In this document: piece by piece, positions 6,499 to 9,379 of the stretch
Layout of the letters: each line of letters starts with the position of its first letter
Position numbering within the stretch: the stretch's first letter is position 1
Origin: Pseudomonas sp.
GTDB taxonomy: Bacteria > Pseudomonadota > Gammaproteobacteria > Pseudomonadales > Pseudomonadaceae
Reading direction: 5' to 3'
Length of the DNA: 9,379 bases
NCBI GenBank assembly: GCA_007117785.1
Contig: SKFV01000020.1
Coordinates: 1 to 9,379, forward strand
Made by a program: the position numbers and the translations under genes
The notes under the pieces: model-generated
Seen by the model: the letters and a program-made list of their open reading frames with translations, nothing else
The model's database searches: none
What the model was told of the DNA's origin: nothing

Positions 6499-6554
6499 CC
6501 CAAGCCGGGGCCCATTGGCTGCCCCTGCGGTATCACCGTGTGTCGGCGACCTGA

Positions 6555-7688
6555 TCAGACGGGCTGCGATGCGCTTAAGTGCCTTGCCGGTCGGGCACGG
6601 ATCAGCCAGTCATTGCCGACAGCGCGCAGCTCTTCAATATGTACATCGCGGGCTTCGCTCATTTGCGTGAAGGGCAGATCCAGCAAGGGCCGGGCACTGC
6701 TGCCAAGCAGGCGCGGGGCCATATAGACCAGCAACTCATCAACCAGCTCGGCCTGCCAGAAGGCTGCGGCGAGGCGCGCGCCGGACTCGACCAACACCTC
6801 GTTACAACCTCTTTGCGCCAGAGTCGTCAGCACGGCAGACAAATCGACCTGGGTGGCATCAGCATTCGGCAGCGCCAGCAACTCGCTGCCTGCGGCTTGA
6901 TAGTCGCCCTGACGCTGATCGCTCAAGCTCGCAACCAGGGTAGGGCCTGCCAGTTGAAACAGCCGCTGCTGCAAAGGCACGCGCAAGCGGCCATCGATCA
7001 GTACCCGCAAAGGCTGGCGTTCGGCGGCCAAAGCGGCCTCGGCATCCGGCAGGCCCAACTGCTCCCTACGCACCGTGAGCGCCGAGTCATCCAACAGCAC
7101 ACTGTCGGCGCCACTGATGACCGCCCCGCTGCGCGCCCGCCAGCGCTGCACATCGGCACGTGCCGCCGGCCCGGTTATCCACTGGCTTTCGCCACTGGCC
7201 ATAGCCGTGCGACCGTCCAGACTCATCGCCAGTTTCAGGCGCACCCAGGGCTGGCCCAGTTGCATGCGCTTGATGAATCCGGGATTCAGTGCCCGGGCAT
7301 CTGCTTCCTGAACACCGCTGCTGACGGCAATACCCGCCGCCTGCAAACGTGCCAGCCCCTGGCCAGCCACTTGCGGATTGGGGTCCTGCATGCCCACCAC
7401 CACGCGACTGACGCCGGCGCGAATCAAGGCATCGGCGCAAGGTGGCGTTTTACCGAAATGACTGCAGGGCTCCAGGGTGACATAGGCCGTGGCACCACGC
7501 GCCCGCTCACCAGCCTCGGCCAGCGCATTGACTTCGGCATGGCCCTCTCCGGCACGCACGTGCCAGCCCTCACCGACGACCTGGTCGTCGCGGACCAGGA
7601 CACAGCCAACCCGGGGATTGGGTTCCGTGGAATACAGTCCCTGCCGCGCCAGTTGCAGCGCCCGCAGCATCCACTGCTGATCACTCAT
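6555..7688 (-). CDS. ribD: Bifunctional diaminohydroxyphosphoribosylaminopyrimidine deaminase / 5-amino-6-(5-phosphoribosylamino)uracil reductase
   Basis: RibD carries out the second and third steps after RibA: deamination of the pyrimidine ring, then NADPH-dependent reduction of the ribose side chain. Residues 1 to about 145 form the cytidine-deaminase-like domain. The zinc ligands are in GHAEV (H50, catalytic E52) and EPCSHFGKTPPC (C75 and C84). NPRVGCV (24-30) and MQDPNPQVAGQG (100-111) bind substrate. Residues about 148-370 are the reductase, with KLAMSLDGRTAMASGESQWIT (starting at 152), the cofactor-side LVESGARLAAAF (299-310) and APRLLG (324-329). The length (377 aa) is normal for the fused enzyme. 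I chose the ATG at 7688-7686, which overlaps the nrdR stop by eight bases. A GTG at 7703 is less likely, because homologues begin near this ATG. No clear Shine-Dalgarno is visible, so coupling to nrdR is probable. Confidence 0.96.
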   Translation of the reverse strand: MSDQQWMLRALQLARQGLYSTEPNPRVGCVLVRDDQVVGEGWHVRAGEGHAEVNALAEAGERARGATAYVTLEPCSHFGKTPPCADALIRAGVSRVVVGMQDPNPQVAGQGLARLQAAGIAVSSGVQEADARALNPGFIKRMQLGQPWVRLKLAMSLDGRTAMASGESQWITGPAARADVQRWRARSGAVISGADSVLLDDSALTVRREQLGLPDAEAALAAERQPLRVLIDGRLRVPLQQRLFQLAGPTLVASLSDQRQGDYQAAGSELLALPNADATQVDLSAVLTTLAQRGCNEVLVESGARLAAAFWQAELVDELLVYMAPRLLGSSARPLLDLPFTQMSEARDVHIEELRAVGNDWLIRARPARHLSASQPV

Positions 7689-8148
7689 CGGGCTGGCCAC
7701 CACGGGATAAACGCTCGATTTCCTCGCGGAACTGGTTCAGGTCCTGGAAACGGCGGTAGACCGAAGCGAAGCGGATATAGGCCACCTCATCCAGTTGCTT
7801 GAGCTCATTCATGACCATTTCACCAACCACCATGGCATTGACTTCACGCTCGCCGGTGGCGCGCAGTTGGTGCTTGATACGGCCAATGCCGGCCTCGATT
7901 TCTTCCACGCTGACCGGGCGCTTTTCCAACGCCCGCTGCATACCGGCGCGCAGCTTGTCTTCATCAAAGGGCTGGCGACGGCCGTCCTGCTTTATCAGGC
8001 GCGGCATCACCAGTTCAGCGGTTTCAAAGGTGGTAAAGCGCTCCTGGCAAGCCAGACATTCACGCCGGCGGCGCACCTGATCACCTTCAGCGACCAACCG
8101 TGAGTCAATCACTTTGGTATCGACGGCACCACAAAAGGGGCAATGCAT
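7681..8148 (-). CDS. nrdR: Transcriptional repressor NrdR
   Basis: NrdR senses ATP/dATP and represses the ribonucleotide reductase genes by binding paired NrdR boxes. The protein has the standard 155-residue form. Residues 1-34 are a zinc ribbon with CPFC (C3, C6) and CLAC (C31, C34), and the basic loop RRRREC (26-31) is DNA-contacting. Residues about 48-136 form an ATP-cone domain with VMPRLIKQDGRRQPFDEDKL (47-66) and EVAYIRFASVYRRFQDL (121-137). The ATG at 8148-8146 has AGGA eight bases upstream. The frame is open for another 87 codons upstream, but that part resembles nothing. It heads the leftward transcript and overlaps ribD, a linkage that is widespread in proteobacteria although no riboflavin role is known for NrdR. 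No NrdR-box-like pair was seen before it, so autoregulation is not supported here. Confidence 0.97.
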   Translation of the reverse strand: MHCPFCGAVDTKVIDSRLVAEGDQVRRRRECLACQERFTTFETAELVMPRLIKQDGRRQPFDEDKLRAGMQRALEKRPVSVEEIEAGIGRIKHQLRATGEREVNAMVVGEMVMNELKQLDEVAYIRFASVYRRFQDLNQFREEIERLSRGGQPDE

Positions 8149-8180
8149 GGCAAGCTTCCTGAACCGGTGAGTATCTCCCC

Positions 8181-8186
8181 ATCTTA
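8181..8186 (-). promoter_or_regulatory. Candidate -10 box (TAAGAT) for nrdR
   Basis: TAAGAT on the leftward strand lies 32 bases before the nrdR ATG. The same hexamer forms the candidate -10 ahead of ribA. The hexamer 17 bases upstream (TTTATT) matches the -35 consensus poorly. As nrdR is the first gene of the leftward cluster, some promoter must lie in this gap, and this is the best candidate seen by eye. Confidence 0.35.
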
Positions 8187-8275
8187 CCCGCTGGCGCGCA
8201 GCGAATAAACGTTGGGGTGCCGCCCTGGGAAGATAGCGCTCCCGCTCGACCAAAACACCCACCAGCACCGCCGCC

Positions 8276-8295
8276 GGCCGAGGTGGAACTCGGCC
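8276..8295. repeat. Perfect inverted repeat in the nrdR divergent region
   Basis: GGCCGAG at 8276-8282 and CTCGGCC at 8289-8295 are perfect 7-bp arms around a six-base centre. No T-run follows on either strand, so it is not an intrinsic terminator. Its position between two divergent genes would suit an operator or a structured 5' leader. A chance inverted repeat in GC-rich DNA is also possible. Confidence 0.35.
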
Positions 8296-8397
8296 CTCCC
8301 AAAACCTGCCTTCTGCTCGACATCCGCGCTTGTCGCCAGCATTATTGCCTGCAACCTTATCCGCACCGCTAACGCCTGAAGCGATACAAGGACTCCG

Positions 8398-9066
8398 ATG
8401 CGCGACCACCTCGAAGCCAGTCTGCAGCAGGTGCTGCCCTCAGCCCGGCTGACCATCAGCAGCTTGCCCGGCCTGCCGGAGATCCGCCTCTGGCTGCTCG
8501 ACCCGGACAACCTCGACCGGGCCTTTGCCGCTGAAGAAACCCGGCGCTTGCTGGAAACGCCACCCTACTGGGGTTTTTGCTGGGGAAGCGGACTGGCGCT
8601 GGCACGCTGGATACTGGACAACCCGGATCAGGTCCGTGGCAAGCAGGTCCTCGATTTTGGGGCCGGCTCCGGGGTTGTCGCCATTGCCTGCGCGCTGGCC
8701 GGTGCCAGGACCAGCATCGCCTGCGACCTTGATCCAGCGGCGCAGTTGGCCAGCCAGTTGAACGCCGAACTGAACCAGGTCGACCTCCAGATCGCCAGTG
8801 ATTTTTTTACCTGTACCGCGTCAATCGACCTGCTGCTGGCTGCCGACGTGCTCTACGACAGCGATAACCATCGCCTGCTCGCCCACTTCAGCCAGCGCGC
8901 CCACCAGACGCTGATTGCCGACTCGCGGGTGCGCAACCTGCAGCACAGTGATTTTGACAAGCTCACCACCCTCAAGGGCCAGACTTGGCCTGACCTCGGC
9001 GAACCGCTGGAGTTTCGCCAGGTGGCTTTGTATCGCAGTCATCAAACAAAGCATCCTTCAACTTGA
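8398..9066 (+). CDS. Class I SAM-dependent methyltransferase, ETFB-lysine methyltransferase-like
   Basis: This is a 222-residue seven-beta-strand methyltransferase that should transfer a methyl group from S-adenosylmethionine to a protein or small molecule. Residues 56-76 (PYWGFCWGSGLALARWILDN and following) precede the SAM-binding glycine loop VLDFGAGSGVVAIA (84-97). ACDLDPAA (108-115) carries the acidic residue for the SAM ribose, and LLLAADVLYD (145-154) is the post-motif region. The PYW block, DNPxxVRGKxVLD and DxDPxA spacing closely recall the electron-transfer-flavoprotein beta lysine methyltransferase group (animal ETFBKMT and bacterial relatives). Automatic pipelines often label such proteins ribosomal protein L11 methyltransferase or nicotinamide N-methylase. 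The start ATG has AAGGA five bases upstream. It stands alone, divergent from nrdR and 56 bases before a thioredoxin-like gene. The substrate is inferred from resemblance only. Confidence 0.85.
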   Translation: MRDHLEASLQQVLPSARLTISSLPGLPEIRLWLLDPDNLDRAFAAEETRRLLETPPYWGFCWGSGLALARWILDNPDQVRGKQVLDFGAGSGVVAIACALAGARTSIACDLDPAAQLASQLNAELNQVDLQIASDFFTCTASIDLLLAADVLYDSDNHRLLAHFSQRAHQTLIADSRVRNLQHSDFDKLTTLKGQTWPDLGEPLEFRQVALYRSHQTKHPST

Positions 9067-9122
9067 TTTCCCCCTCACCGCCCCCACTAACCCGATAGAT
9101 AAACCGCCCTCTGGACACTGTT

Positions 9123-9379
9123 ATGTCAGCCTATATTTTTGATGTCAGCGAAGCCGACTTTGACCGCTATGTAATCGAGAACTCACACCACAAACCGGTA
9201 CTGGTAGATTTCTGGGCCGAATGGTGTGCACCCTGCAAGGCACTGATGCCGGTGCTGGCGAAGATCACCGAGAGCTTCGGCGGGGAAATGCTGCTGGCCA
9301 AGGTCGACTGCGATGCCCACCCGGGGCTGACCCAGCGCTTTGGTATTCGCAGCCTGCCAACCGTGGTGCTGTTCAAGGA
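9123..9379 (+). CDS. Thioredoxin-domain protein, CnoX/YbbN type (N-terminal part, cut by window edge)
   Basis: The first 85 codons encode a thioredoxin fold with an intact redox motif. VLVDFWAEWCAPCKALMPVL (27-46) holds the WCxxC pair C36 and C39, and LPTVVLF carries the cis-proline expected after the central sheet. An opening like YIFDVSEADFDRYVIENS, and not a short classical thioredoxin start, resembles the CnoX/YbbN co-chaperone family, where the thioredoxin domain is followed by TPR repeats. The C-terminal part lies outside the window, so that assignment is provisional; a plain thioredoxin remains possible. E. coli CnoX lacks the first active-site cysteine, while other bacterial CnoX proteins keep both, and this one keeps both. 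The ATG at 9123 has no strong Shine-Dalgarno sequence. The gap before it is 56 bases without a clear promoter. Confidence 0.85.
   Translation, partial: MSAYIFDVSEADFDRYVIENSHHKPVLVDFWAEWCAPCKALMPVLAKITESFGGEMLLAKVDCDAHPGLTQRFGIRSLPTVVLFK

Larger units (their letters stand above)
8149..8397. other. Divergent intergenic region between nrdR and the methyltransferase gene
   Basis: These 249 bases should hold the promoters of both the leftward nrdR-rib cluster and the rightward methyltransferase. Leftwards, TAAGAT at 8186-8181 is a plausible -10 for nrdR, with a poor TTTATT 17 bases upstream. Rightwards I see no convincing -35/-10 pair. The middle contains a perfect hairpin, listed separately. 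There is no tRNA, small gene or riboswitch that I can support. Confidence 0.6.

Noticed and set aside
6579..7802. Plus-strand open frame of 407 codons
   Set aside because: It is the shadow of ribD and the end of nrdR, with no domain or plausible start context.
8149..8397. Possible FMN (RFN) riboswitch controlling the rib genes
   Set aside because: None of the conserved RFN blocks was recognised in this gap or in those at 6459-6554, 4614-4672 and 1345-1454. A covariance-model search would be decisive.
8149..8409. 87-codon N-terminal extension of nrdR in the same frame
   Set aside because: NrdR proteins begin at MxCPxC and the ATG at 8148 has its own Shine-Dalgarno. The extension reads through the intergenic region and resembles nothing.
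9067..9122. Promoter for the thioredoxin-like gene in the 56-bp gap
   Set aside because: A TAGATA-like hexamer is present, but the only -35-like TTGATT is about 27 bases away, too far for a sigma-70 promoter.
1..9379. Mobile element, CRISPR array, tRNA/rRNA gene, prophage or defence island
   Set aside because: No transposase, integrase, regularly spaced repeats, cloverleaf or att-like duplications were seen. Gene content and order are those of a conserved housekeeping region.

Overview
The window is one arm of a Pseudomonas-type gammaproteobacterial chromosome, moderately GC-rich. The gene order nrdR-ribD-ribE-ribB-ribH-nusB-thiL-pgpA, followed by a separate ribA, is what I recall from Pseudomonas, and the protein sequences are gammaproteobacterial. 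A Pseudomonadaceae host is an inference from gene order and motifs, not from a database search.

Layout. Twelve genes run leftwards (minus strand) from about 8148 to the left edge: nrdR, ribD, ribE (riboflavin synthase), ribB (with a degenerate RibA-like tail), ribH (lumazine synthase), nusB, thiL, pgpA, a periplasmic retropepsin-like aspartic protease, ribA, a small unknown membrane protein, and the N-terminal part of a BtuF-like periplasmic binding protein cut by the window edge. Spacing is tight. The pairs nrdR/ribD, thiL/pgpA and membrane protein/btuF-like overlap by 4-8 bases, and the ribH stop abuts the nusB start. The wider gaps are before ribE (96 bp, with a perfect TATAAT), before ribH (59 bp, with a strong hairpin) and before ribA (about 110 bp, with an extended -10). 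After a 249-bp divergent intergenic region, two genes run rightwards: a class I methyltransferase resembling ETFB-lysine methyltransferases, and the start of a thioredoxin-domain protein of the CnoX/YbbN type, cut by the right edge.

Function. RibA (GTP cyclohydrolase II), RibD (deaminase/reductase), RibB (dihydroxybutanone phosphate synthase), RibH and RibE together supply all the dedicated riboflavin-ring enzymes. ThiL makes thiamine diphosphate, PgpA makes phosphatidylglycerol, NusB is an rRNA antitermination factor and NrdR represses ribonucleotide reductase genes. This is a housekeeping cofactor cluster. I see no mobile element, CRISPR array, RNA gene, prophage or defence system, and no sign of an undescribed system. 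The points worth a second look are the degenerate RibA domain on RibB, the intergenic hairpin, the internal promoter candidates and the poorly characterised genes at both ends.
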